Position numbers and translations under genes: made by a program. A DNA stretch of 43,590 nucleotides from a virus, in the IMG/VR virus record IMGVR_UViG_3300008266_000314, positions 1 through 43,590 of that record; one strand, given 5' to 3'. Within the stretch, counting starts at the first letter, position 1, and every line of letters starts with the position of its first letter. Shown here one piece after another: positions 1 through 9,700 of this stretch. The notes beneath the pieces were generated by a model, which searched no databases, had not been told where the DNA came from, and was given only the letters and a program-made list of their open reading frames with translations.

Positions 1-57
1 CCAGGCGGCGCACAAGAAGGGCAAGACCGACAAGGTCGAGCAGGTCTCCATGTCGCG
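1..57. repeat. Left copy of the 56-bp near-identical terminal overlap
   Basis: Bases 2-57 align with 43535-43590 at 52 of 56 positions without gaps. The differences pair 12/43545, 15/43548, 16/43549 and 50/43583. Merging the copies keeps the virion lysin frame, so this is best read as the join of a circular assembly built from slightly different templates rather than a biological repeat. Confidence 0.7.
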
Positions 58-451
58 CGCCATGAGCGTCGCCAAGACCCAGCTGGCCGGCGTCGGCCTC
101 GCCGGCGAGAAAGACGCCGACGAGATCGCCGAGTTCCAAGGCGCGATGTGGAACGAGGTGCAGAGCTATCGAAGCAGGTTCGGCAAAGAGCCAGACGACA
201 ACGCGCTGCTGGGCATCACGCGCGACCTGCTCCGCGAGGTGCAGGTTGGCAAGACGACGATGCGTGGGTATGAGATAACTTCCGCCCTCCCGAAACCCGG
301 CACCAAGATCTACAGCCTGGTCCCGAGGGACGCGGCCAAGTTTATCCGGGAGTCTTTCGCCAGAGACGGCAAGAGCCCGCCCACGCCGCAGCAGCTGTCG
401 AACGAATACCGCAGGGGCCTCCGGCTCGGCATCTTCAGACCGGAGAAGTAG
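1..451 (+). CDS. C-terminal end of the M23-peptidase internal virion protein (partial, wraps round the window ends)
   Basis: The frame is open from base 2 and ends at TAG 449-451. An ATG at 50 exists but is internal: the residues before it (QAAHKKGKTDKVEQVS) match the last residues of the gene that runs off the right edge (QAALRKGKTDKVEQVS). Merging 41780-43590 with 58-451 gives one uninterrupted frame of 734 codons plus stop. This tail part is mostly alpha-helical and charged and carries no catalytic motif of its own. It probably belongs to the internal or ejected virion protein described at 41780. The giant gene's ATG (452) directly follows this stop, so the two are likely co-translated. 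Confidence 0.85.
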   Translation, partial: QAAHKKGKTDKVEQVSMSRAMSVAKTQLAGVGLAGEKDADEIAEFQGAMWNEVQSYRSRFGKEPDDNALLGITRDLLREVQVGKTTMRGYEITSALPKPGTKIYSLVPRDAAKFIRESFARDGKSPPTPQQLSNEYRRGLRLGIFRPEK

Positions 452-3400
452 ATGGACTTCCTTGCCGAAGCTCGCCGCCGCGAACAGCAGCAGACCGCCG
501 CCTCCCTCGAGAGCGCCGCCGGTCGCGACCCGGAGAGGGAGGCGAGGGCCAGGAAGTACGCGATCGAGCTGGGCCTGTCGCCCGACATCGTCCTCGCCGA
601 CTTCCCCCGCGCCGAGCAGGACGTCGCCAAGACCCGAGCGCTCAAGGCGACGGAGAACGCCCCTGCCACCGCACGCTTCCTCGCCGACCCCGGCAAGGCT
701 GCCGTGGCTTCCGACGACGTCGGCGCGCTCGCCGGCGTCGAGGGCGCTCTGCGGCCCCCCGCGCCCGCCCTCGTCGACTGGCAGGTCGGCACCGGCGGCT
801 TTGACGTACTGAAGCTCTTCGGCGACACCAAAGCCGCCGCCATCCGGCTGGGCGGAAACGTCGCCAAGAACTACGAGGCAGTCGTCGCCGAGACCTTGGG
901 GGCGTTTGCCGCCATCCCTGGCGCGGCCGAGTTTGCAGCGGCGAACTACAATGCGAGCATGGCGCAGTCGCAGTTGACCGCCGCCCCAGGAAAGAACTAC
1001 CTCACGCCCGGTCAGATTAAGCGGGAAACACCCGCGATGGTCCGCTCCGGCCGCGCCGCGCGCGCCAGCGTCGTTCCTCTTACCAACCCGGAGGACGTGT
1101 CGTTCGGCACGCTGTTCACCGACCCCGGCAAGGCTATCCCTGCCACAGCTGAACAGGCGCTCTACTCGATCCCCGCCACCGCGCAGATGCTCCTCCCTGG
1201 CTCCGGCTTGGCGCTGGGCGTTCTCCAATCCGCCGGCAGCACCGCGTACAACCGTGCGGACGCCAACAAGACCGATGAGCCCACCGCCGGGGACTGGGGC
1301 GTAGCGGCCCCCACCGGCGCAGCCGTCGCCGCGCTGGACAGGCTGGGCGCGATTAAGGCTTTGGGTGCCTTCGCCGACGGCCCGGCGATCACCGCGCTGC
1401 GCGAGCTGCCGGGGGCGGTGGGCAAGAGCGCCTTCGTGGAAGGCCTGACGGAGATCGTGCAGGGCCTCCTCGAGTACACAGGCTCCACGGTGGGGACGCA
1501 AGAACCCTTCAAGCTGGCGCAGGCCCTCCGCCAGATGGAGCAGGGGGCGATGACCGGCGCTTTCATGGGCGGGACTGTCCGCTCTGTCACGGGCGCGGTC
1601 GAGGTGCTCGCGGAGGGGCGCGAGGCGGCGACCGAGGCCCCCAAGACCGGAGAGTTCTTCGACCGCCTGTCGGCCCTGGCCGAGGCGTCCAAGCTGCGCG
1701 AGCGCGACCCGGCGTCCTTCCAAGAGCTGGTGGCCGCAGCCGCCGAGGAGGGCGGCTACGCCCAGGACGTCTACGTCAGCCCCGAGGCGTTCAACGCCGC
1801 CTTCTCCACGCCTGAAGGCGCGGCGGCCCTGGCCGCGATGCCGGCCGCTGTCCGCGACGCCGCAGAGCAGGCCTCCGTCACCGGCGACGCCGTCCGTATC
1901 CCGGTCGACGAGTTCACCACCTACGTCGCCGGCACCCCGGTGTACGAGGCGCTGAAGGACCACATCAAGCTCGACGCCGGTGGCATGACGCGGGCCGAGG
2001 CCACCGACTGGGTCGCCAACGAGGGCGACCTGCTGCGCTCCGAGATCGAGACCCGGCTCACCGAGCAGCAGGTCGAGGGCGAGTTCGCCGCCTCGCGCCA
2101 GCGCGTGATCGACGACCTCCGCTCCCAGCTCGACACCACAGGGCGCTTCACGTCCGACATCAACGACATCTACGCTTCCTTCGCCGGCCACTCGGTCGCC
2201 GTGGCGGCGGCCAAGTCCGGCATGACCCCGGAGGCGTTCCTGCAGAAGCACCCGTTCCGCGTCGACGCGGGCGACGGGGCGATCCTGGGCGCGGCCGACA
2301 CCCTGGAGCAGGAAGAGGCGCTGACCGCCCCGCCGGTCGAGGCCGACGGCATGGTGCGCCTGACGCACTGGGGATCCAAGGCTGGGCTCAAGTCGCTCAA
2401 CCCCAAAAAGTGGGGCAAGAACGCCGACATCTTGAGCCGCCAGGAACGCCAGATGGCGGAGGACGATCGCCTGCCTGGGCGCGTCTACTTCGGCATCGGC
2501 GTCGGCCGCGAGGGCGGCTACGTCCCCGAGCACGGGCTCGGCAAGCACCGCTACACCGCCGCCGTGCGGCGCGAGGACCTCTACGACTATGACGCCGACC
2601 CGATGAACCTGCGCAACACGCGGGTCATCGAGCTGCTGGCCGAGGAGGGGTTCGACGAGAAGCCCGACCCTGACGGCCCCGACTACGGCTACGGGGACGA
2701 GGCCGCCGTCGCCTACGAGCGCGCGATCGTCGAGGCCGGGTTCAAGGGGTTCTGGACTGGCGAGCAGGGCTCCGGCCTGATCGGCGTGCTGTTCGAGAAG
2801 CCGAAGGTCAACTACGAGGGCGAGGACGGCGAGATGGGGCAGCCCGGCCGCCCGGCCGCGACGCTCGCCGACTTCAATCCCGAGAACGTCAAGGACCTGC
2901 TGCTGAAGGACGGCTGGGCGGTCCTGACCGCCGCCAATCCGGCGATGACGCCGCAGAGCGACGCCGAGAACGCAGCCGCCAACGCGATGCTGAAGGCGGA
3001 TCTCGAGGGCATCGGCGCGCAGTACCTCGAAGCCGCCGGCAAGTACGGCAGCGAAGAGCCGTCGCTGGCGGTCGTGGGCATCACGCGCGAGCAGGCCCAG
3101 GCGCTGGGCGACAAGTACCGGCAGGACAGCGTCCTGACGCGGGAGGGTCTGATCTACGGAGCGGTCAGCAAGCACCCCGGCGCGGTGCAGCCGGCCCTCT
3201 TCGTGGAGACCTACGAGACCCCGCCGGCCGACCTGTACACCGAGGTGCCGGCCACCGGCGCGCTGTTCAAGGTCGAGCTTGACTGGGACCGGCTGATCGA
3301 GCCCGTCCCCGAGGGCAGCTACGCCCAAGCCGAGCGCCGCGTGCCGCAGGGCGAGGGGGAGACGACGGGGGTTGGCCTCGCCAACAACCTTGCTGCGGCG

Positions 3401-3712
3401 TCCGTCGTGGCCCGCGATTCAAGAAGGGGCGGGACTTCAAGGTCGCGCTGCAGGAGCGCTCGCTGGCTGCGCAAGCGGAGCAGGGTGTTGACCTGCGGGG
3501 ACTGGATGACGCCACCGCCGAACGTCTCGCGGACTTCGCTGTCGAGGATGCGCTGGAGGCGGCGCAGGACAACCAGAACGCCATCGGCTGGTATGACAAA
3601 GTGGTCACCGCCGCCCTCGACGAGCTGGCGAAACTCTACCCGGAAATCGCCACTGACCCGCAGTCGAAGTTCGCCTTCGTCTGGGCGCTGGCCGTCACGT
3701 CGAACGGGCTGA
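452..3712 (+). CDS. Giant polyvalent internal virion protein, N-terminal part (before apparent frameshift)
   Basis: ATG 452 follows the upstream TAG without a gap. This frame codes normally up to about 3413 (residue ~988); beyond that it becomes Arg/Ser-rich nonsense and ends at 3712, while proper coding continues in the -1 frame. Visible parts in order: a charged helical N-terminus (1-130) and Ala-rich helical segments. A stretch ending GMTRAEA, of a kind repeated in phage giant proteins, follows. Then, at about residues 634-790, comes an ADP-ribosyltransferase-like domain: LTHWGS, RVYFGIG, GLGKHRYTA and GVLFE. Such large polyvalent proteins are thought to be packaged in the head and injected with the DNA; position next to the M23 virion protein and tail genes supports this. 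Read through with the downstream part, the product would be about 3,680 residues. The virion role is inferred from context. Confidence 0.8.
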   Translation: MDFLAEARRREQQQTAASLESAAGRDPEREARARKYAIELGLSPDIVLADFPRAEQDVAKTRALKATENAPATARFLADPGKAAVASDDVGALAGVEGALRPPAPALVDWQVGTGGFDVLKLFGDTKAAAIRLGGNVAKNYEAVVAETLGAFAAIPGAAEFAAANYNASMAQSQLTAAPGKNYLTPGQIKRETPAMVRSGRAARASVVPLTNPEDVSFGTLFTDPGKAIPATAEQALYSIPATAQMLLPGSGLALGVLQSAGSTAYNRADANKTDEPTAGDWGVAAPTGAAVAALDRLGAIKALGAFADGPAITALRELPGAVGKSAFVEGLTEIVQGLLEYTGSTVGTQEPFKLAQALRQMEQGAMTGAFMGGTVRSVTGAVEVLAEGREAATEAPKTGEFFDRLSALAEASKLRERDPASFQELVAAAAEEGGYAQDVYVSPEAFNAAFSTPEGAAALAAMPAAVRDAAEQASVTGDAVRIPVDEFTTYVAGTPVYEALKDHIKLDAGGMTRAEATDWVANEGDLLRSEIETRLTEQQVEGEFAASRQRVIDDLRSQLDTTGRFTSDINDIYASFAGHSVAVAAAKSGMTPEAFLQKHPFRVDAGDGAILGAADTLEQEEALTAPPVEADGMVRLTHWGSKAGLKSLNPKKWGKNADILSRQERQMAEDDRLPGRVYFGIGVGREGGYVPEHGLGKHRYTAAVRREDLYDYDADPMNLRNTRVIELLAEEGFDEKPDPDGPDYGYGDEAAVAYERAIVEAGFKGFWTGEQGSGLIGVLFEKPKVNYEGEDGEMGQPGRPAATLADFNPENVKDLLLKDGWAVLTAANPAMTPQSDAENAAANAMLKADLEGIGAQYLEAAGKYGSEEPSLAVVGITREQAQALGDKYRQDSVLTREGLIYGAVSKHPGAVQPALFVETYETPPADLYTEVPATGALFKVELDWDRLIEPVPEGSYAQAERRVPQGEGETTGVGLANNLAAASVVARDSRRGGTSRSRCRSARWLRKRSRVLTCGDWMTPPPNVSRTSLSRMRWRRRRTTRTPSAGMTKWSPPPSTSWRNSTRKSPLTRSRSSPSSGRWPSRRTG
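3411..3421 (+). other. Apparent -1 frame change inside the giant gene
   Basis: Upstream, codons GTG GCC CGC (frame of 452) have the G/C third positions typical of the window. From 3415-3418 the frame beginning CGA TTC AAG AAG is the coding one and gives FKKGRDFKVALQ, a well-formed start of the next domain. One missing base (for example CGCGGATTC reduced to CGCGATTC) explains the change. No canonical X XXY YYZ slippery heptamer is visible, so a mutation, strain variation or assembly error is more likely than programmed frameshifting. Confidence 0.7.
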
Positions 3713-6700
3713 AGGTCAACAAGAACTTCGAGCTGGCGGCGAAGGCCTACGATAGCTGGCGGGAGACGGGAGCGTTCCCCGCCGGCATCGGGATCGGGGA
3801 GGCCGCCGGGGCAATCAACAACGGCCTGGCGAACTTCGCCAACATCGTCGAACAGTTTGGGTCGTGGGAGGCCGCCCGAGACTTCATGGTGGGCGAGCAC
3901 ACGGTCAAGAAAATCGAGGCCCTTACCGGCTTCGAGGTCTCGGGCGAGGGCAAGTCCGAGGTCGTGCGGGGGGCCGCCATCCTCGGCCCCAAGATCGGCA
4001 ATGGGTTCTTCTCCAACCTCTACGGCCACTTCGACGCCTTGACGATGGACAGGTGGTTGGTGCGGACGGTGGGCCGCTGGCGCGGCACGCTCATCGCCAA
4101 GAACCCCGCGATGGAAAAGAAGGGGCGCGCCAACATCAAAGCCCTGCTGGCGGCCTTGTCGCCTGCGGAGCGCGGAGCGTTGGCCAAGCTCTACGCGGGC
4201 AGCGCCTCGCCGCCTGCGGCGCGCATGACCGAGGCGCAGATTGACGCGCTGGCTTGGGAGACGACGAAACGGTCGCAGAAGCCGGCGTGGCGCGACGCCA
4301 TCAACGCCCTGCCCGGCGGTGAGAGGTTGCGGCTCCTCGGGAATGGTCTGGCGAAGTACCTTGACGGCCAGGTCGAGCAGCCTGCGGGCGCTCGCGAGCG
4401 GACGTTCTTGCGCAAGGTGTTCCGCGCCGCCCTCGCCCGGCTCCGAGAGAAGGAGGGCATGCAGAGCCTGACGATGGCGGACTTGCAGGCGCTGCTGTGG
4501 TATCCTGAAAAGCTGCTCTACGAGAGCGCGAAGAAGCCCGCTGGACAGGAGGTCCGCAGCTATGAAGACGACGACGCCCCCGACTACGCAAACGCCGCCC
4601 GAGCCCTCGTCGCAGATCGACTGGGATCTTCTGGACAAGGTGGACGGGGATCCGGCGCAGAACGAGCAGGACCTGGCCAACTGGCTGACGGACAGGGCCA
4701 AGGCGGCTCCTACGCCCAAGAGGTAGACGCCCCGCCGTTCTACAGCGCGCTGCGGCGCGCCGTAGAGAACAACCCGACCAAGCGCGCCTCGGCCGCCCAG
4801 TGGCTGGCCACGCTGTCCAAGACCCCCGGCGTCAAGCAGGAGGAGATCGACTGGACGGGGCTGCGCGAGTGGCTCGAGCTGGCCGGCGGCCCGGTCGAGC
4901 GCGAGGGCGTGCTTGCGTTCCTCGACGACAAGGGCATCGTGATCGAGGAGGTGCTGCAGTCCCAGCTGGCACTGAACACCAACAGCGTCTTCTACTCGCC
5001 GGAGGTCATCAACGCTTTCGTCAGCAGCACCCGAGACCGCGATGCGATGATCACCGAGCTGGGAGACGACGGCAGAGCGGACAGGTATGTGCGCTCCTCC
5101 CGCCAGTTCCAGTCTCTTTGGGCCGACGGAACGCTGACCGACGACACTTGGCCCGAGGTGGTGGTCGACGATCTGCTCGCCGGATCCTGGCGCAACCAGA
5201 CCCGCCCGACCGAGTTCGACGACTACACGCTGCCGGGCGCGGAGGACACCTACAAGGAGCTGCTGTTCCGCTTCCCGCATATCGACGGGCCGGAGACCCA
5301 CTGGTCTACCAGCAACGTCGGGCCTCACGTGCGCTTCACGGAGCGCCGCTCGCCCGTTGGCGAGCGCGTGCTGTTCTTCGACGAGATGCAGAACGACTGG
5401 GTCGCGGCCGGCGAGAAGCAAGGGTTTAAGTCCGATGCCACGCCCGAGGCGATCGCCGAAGCTCGGGAGGCGTTCAACGAAGCGACGCGCGGCCTGTTCG
5501 CCGCCGCTGACGCCTACGAGGATGCGTTTAAGGCGATGGCCACGGAGCGCATTGTCGAGCTGCGCGCCCAGGCCAACGTGTCCCCCCTCACTGACGACGC
5601 CCTCCGTGCCGGCGTTCGCATGCGGAGAGCGATGGACGCTCTGGCCGACCTGCGCGCGGGTCTGATCGGGCAGTACCAAGCCAACCGCGCTCTGCCCTTC
5701 GAGCTGCGCTACGGAGAGCAGTCGACCGCCGACGTCGTGGCCACGCGCGACGCCTACGAGGCGATCCGCCTGCGCATGCACGAGGCCGAGGTCAAGATGA
5801 ACGCGCTGCAGGGCGGCGTCAACGACGTGCCGTTCCGCAAGACCTGGTCGACGTTGGTGATGAAGCGGATGATCCGCTACGCCGTCGACAACGGCTTCAC
5901 CAAGATCGCGTGGATCAACGGCGACCAGCAGAACGGCGGCAAGACCGGCGGCGACGGGAGCTGGTTCTACGAGCGCAACCTGGTCAACACCACCAACGCG
6001 CTGCTCAAGAAGTACGGCATCAAGGCCGAGCAGAACGTCCGGCTGAAGGGGGTCAACGACAAGGTCGCGACGCCCCTGTCCGCGCCGCCTGCTGTCCGCG
6101 AGCTGAAATACGAGCTTGGTCTGGTAACCCAAGAGCTGCGCCGGCTGAGCCTGCGCGACCCCCTCAACGGCGAGGCGGAGCTGACGCGCCGCGCAGCCGA
6201 GCTGCGCGCTGCCGTGCCGCCTGAGAGCTTCACGCCGGACCAGGCCGCCGAGGTGCAGAAGCGCTACCTGGAGCAGGCCGACGAGCTGGAAGCCGCCATC
6301 CCTCTCTGGCGTGAGTGGGCGGAAATGCGCGAGAAGCTGATCGCGCTGGAAAAGGACCTCAAGGTCGAGGTGGTCTACGAGAAGCCCGCCAACTTCGGCT
6401 TCGACATCACGCCGCAGCTCGCCGAGGCGGCCACCGGCGGCTTCCCCTTGTTCCAAGAGAACCGGGGGACGTTCACGCCGTCGACCAACACCATCTCGCT
6501 GCTGCGCACGGCGAACCTGTCGACCTTCCTGCACGAGATGGGCCACTGGCACCTGGAGACGCTTGGCCGCATGGCCTCCGCCCCCGACGCCCCGGCCGAC
6601 GTCAAGGCGGACTTCGAGGCGGTGCTGGCCTGGTTCGGCATCACCGGCTCGACGCCGGTCGGGTACGCCGCTGACGGCGGCACCGCGCTGGCCCGAGCCT

Positions 6701-9700
6701 TCCGCGAGGAGGGCATCCGCGACCTGACCAACACCGCCGACAAGGAGCTGGGCGGCGCGGCGGCCCGCGCTATCGACGGCTTCATCGGCGTCGCGCCGGG
6801 CACCGTCGACGATCCTGACGGGGCTTCCTTCGGGCTGATGAACGCCCGGCCGCTGGAGGACGCCTACAGCGCGTCGCCCAGCGCGGAGGGCCAGACGACC
6901 CGCCGCGAGATCGACGCGGCCTTCTCGCCGGTGCGCGAGGCGCTGCGCGCCAAGTTCGGCGACACCGTGCGCCTGTACCGGATGCAGTGGCCGGTGCAGG
7001 ACGGCAGGGATGGGTCCGTCAATATGTCCGCCGGCGCGGACGGCTCCCGCAACGTGCTGTCGTGGTCGACCGACCCCAAGTTCGTCGACTACCTGGCGCG
7101 CGACGGGCGCGGCGAAGACCAGGTGCTGTACACCGAAGAAGAGATCTCGGCCTTCGAGCAAGAGTTCGAGCAGAACCGCAGCGTGCGGATCAACAAGTAT
7201 GTGTCGCTTGTCGAGGAGGCCTGGGAACTTACCAACATCGAAGGCAAGCGGGTCTCTGGCAAGAGCATCAACATTACCCTGGCCAACGGCGACGTCGTCA
7301 CGGACACCGATAGCGTTCGCGCTTACCTCGAAGGCAAGAACGACGACAGGCGCGAGCACAACGCCGAGCTGGAGAAAGGGCGGCAGTACGTCATCACGGC
7401 GGACATCCCTCTCGACGAAGTCGTGTGGGCCTCCGATCGCGCCGGGCAGTCCGAGTTCATCGTGCGCAACCGCGAGGACGGGGTCTTCGTCTCGCGCGAG
7501 GGCAAGCTCTCCGGCGCGGCGATGTCGCTGGCGCAGCCTAAAGCGTCGCTGACCCCGGCGATCCGGTACAAGGGCAAACTCTACCGCGCCCCTCTCGGCG
7601 GGTCGCACTTCGACGCCGCGCCGCTGATCCCCGAGGCCGATCGGCCGCGCGCTGTCCTCGACGGCGACAACCGCGTCTTCGTCACCGAGACGGGCAAGGT
7701 GCTCGACCGCTTCAAGGCGATCGACTACGCGCGCCTCAACGGGTTGATCGCGGCCGACGCGCCGTCGTGGGTGGCCACGGCTCCCGAGCTGGCCAGCGAG
7801 TACCTGGCCCAGGACGACACCGCCCCCGGCGTCGACACCGACCTGCCCGCCGGCCGCACCGCGATCGACGTCTGGAACGCCATGTCGCTGAACCAGCGGC
7901 GCGGCTACCACGAGCAGTTCGCCCGTGGGTTCGAGGCCTACCTGATGGAAGGCAAGGCCCCGACCACCCGTCTGCGCGGCCTGTTCCAGAGGTTCTCCGC
8001 CTGGCTGAAGGCGGTCTACCGCGACATCACGCGCCTGAACGTCGAGCTGACCGACGAGGTGCGCGGCGTCATGGACCGGCTGGTCGCCTCCTCCGAGGAG
8101 ATCGCTCTGGCCGAGCAGAGCGCGGCCTTCGCCCCGCTGCTGGAGAACAAGCTCCCCGGCATGACGGACGACGAGTGGCTGAGCTACCAGCGGCTCGGCG
8201 TGGCGGCGACGCAGGAAGGCACCGACGAGCTGCAGACCCGCGCGGTGCGGGACATGAAGTGGCTGGCCAACGCCCGCTCTCGGTCGCTGCGCAAGCTGCA
8301 GCGCGAGGGTGCCGACAAGCGGGCCGCCGTGCGCGCCGAGGTCGAGGCCGAGGTGATGGCCGAGCCGGTCAACCAGGCCCGCGCCTTCCTGACGGGCCCG
8401 GAGCTGAACAGCGACGGCACGCCGGCCGACAGCGGCAAGCTCTCGCTGCCCGCCATCAAGGAGATCTACGAGGGCAACCCGAGCGTCGACTACGCGCGGC
8501 TGGGCTACGGCAAGGGCGGCATGCTGGCCAACACCGGGATCCACCACGACATCGTCGCCGAGCGCTTTGGCTTCCCGTCCGGCGATGCGATGCTTCGCGA
8601 GCTGCTGACGGCGGAGCCTGCGGCCGAGAAGATCGAGGGCCTCACCGACCAGCGCGTGCTCGAGCGCTACGGCGACCTGACCGACCCGGCCGAGGTCGAG
8701 GCTGCGGCGCTCAACGCGATCCACAACGACCTGCGGATGCGCGTCCTGGCCGCCGAGTACAACGCCCTGGCCAAGGCCACCGGCAAGCCCAAGCTCCTGA
8801 ACGACGCGGCGCGCGCCTACGCCCGCGAGGCCGTCGGCCGGCTGGCGATCAAGGACCTGCGCCAGGAGCGGTACTTCGCTGCCGAGCGCAAGGCCGGGCG
8901 CGCCGCCATGAAGGCCATGAAGGCCGGCGACATCGAGCTGGCCGCGTCCCACAAGCGGGCGCAGATCATCAACGCCTTCGCCGCCCAGGCCGTGCGCGAG
9001 GCCAAGGAGACGGTCGACAAGGGCAACAACCTCTTCCGCAGGGTCACCCGTGGCAAGGAGGACAGCGTCGCCCGGTCCCGCAACATGGACCTGGTCAACG
9101 TCGCCCGCGCCGTGCTCGAGCGCTACGGCGTCGGCACCCCCCGCCGCTCGCCGGGCGAGTACGTCCAGATGCTGAAGGAGTACGACCCCGACCTCTACAC
9201 GGCGGTCGAGCCGATGCTGGTCGACGCGATGCTCAACGCCAAGCCGCTGGGCGAGCTGGCGTTCAATGACTTCTCGGCCCTGCGCGACCTGATCGCGCAG
9301 CTGTGGACGCTGTCGCGCCGCGCGCGGCAGGCCCAGATCGACGGCAAGGCTGTCGAGCTGGAGGAGATCAGCGACAAACTGACGCAGGACCTGGCTGCGC
9401 GGCCGGCGGCGTTCGCCGCTCTGGGCGCGACGCGCGGGGTCACCGACGCCGAGCGCGGCAAGGTCAACTTCCTCGGCGTGCGCGCGTTGCTGCGCCGCGT
9501 CGAGGAGTGGGCGATGCTCCAGGGCCGGAGCTTCGAGACCTTCATCTTCCGCCCGGTCAGTCAGGCCGCCGACCTCTACCGCGCGGCGAACGCCGACGCC
9601 GTGGCGGCGTGGGTCTCCGAGCTGGAGAAGATCCGGGGCGACATGCGCCCGGCCAAGATCGCCGCGCCGGAGATCGGCTACACCTTCGGCGAGGGCAACG

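Noticed and set aside
3366-3421. Programmed -1 frameshift signal in the giant gene
   Set aside because: No X XXY YYZ heptamer lies in the proper frame; the G5 run at 3367-3371 is too far upstream, since the following codons still look coding in the original frame.
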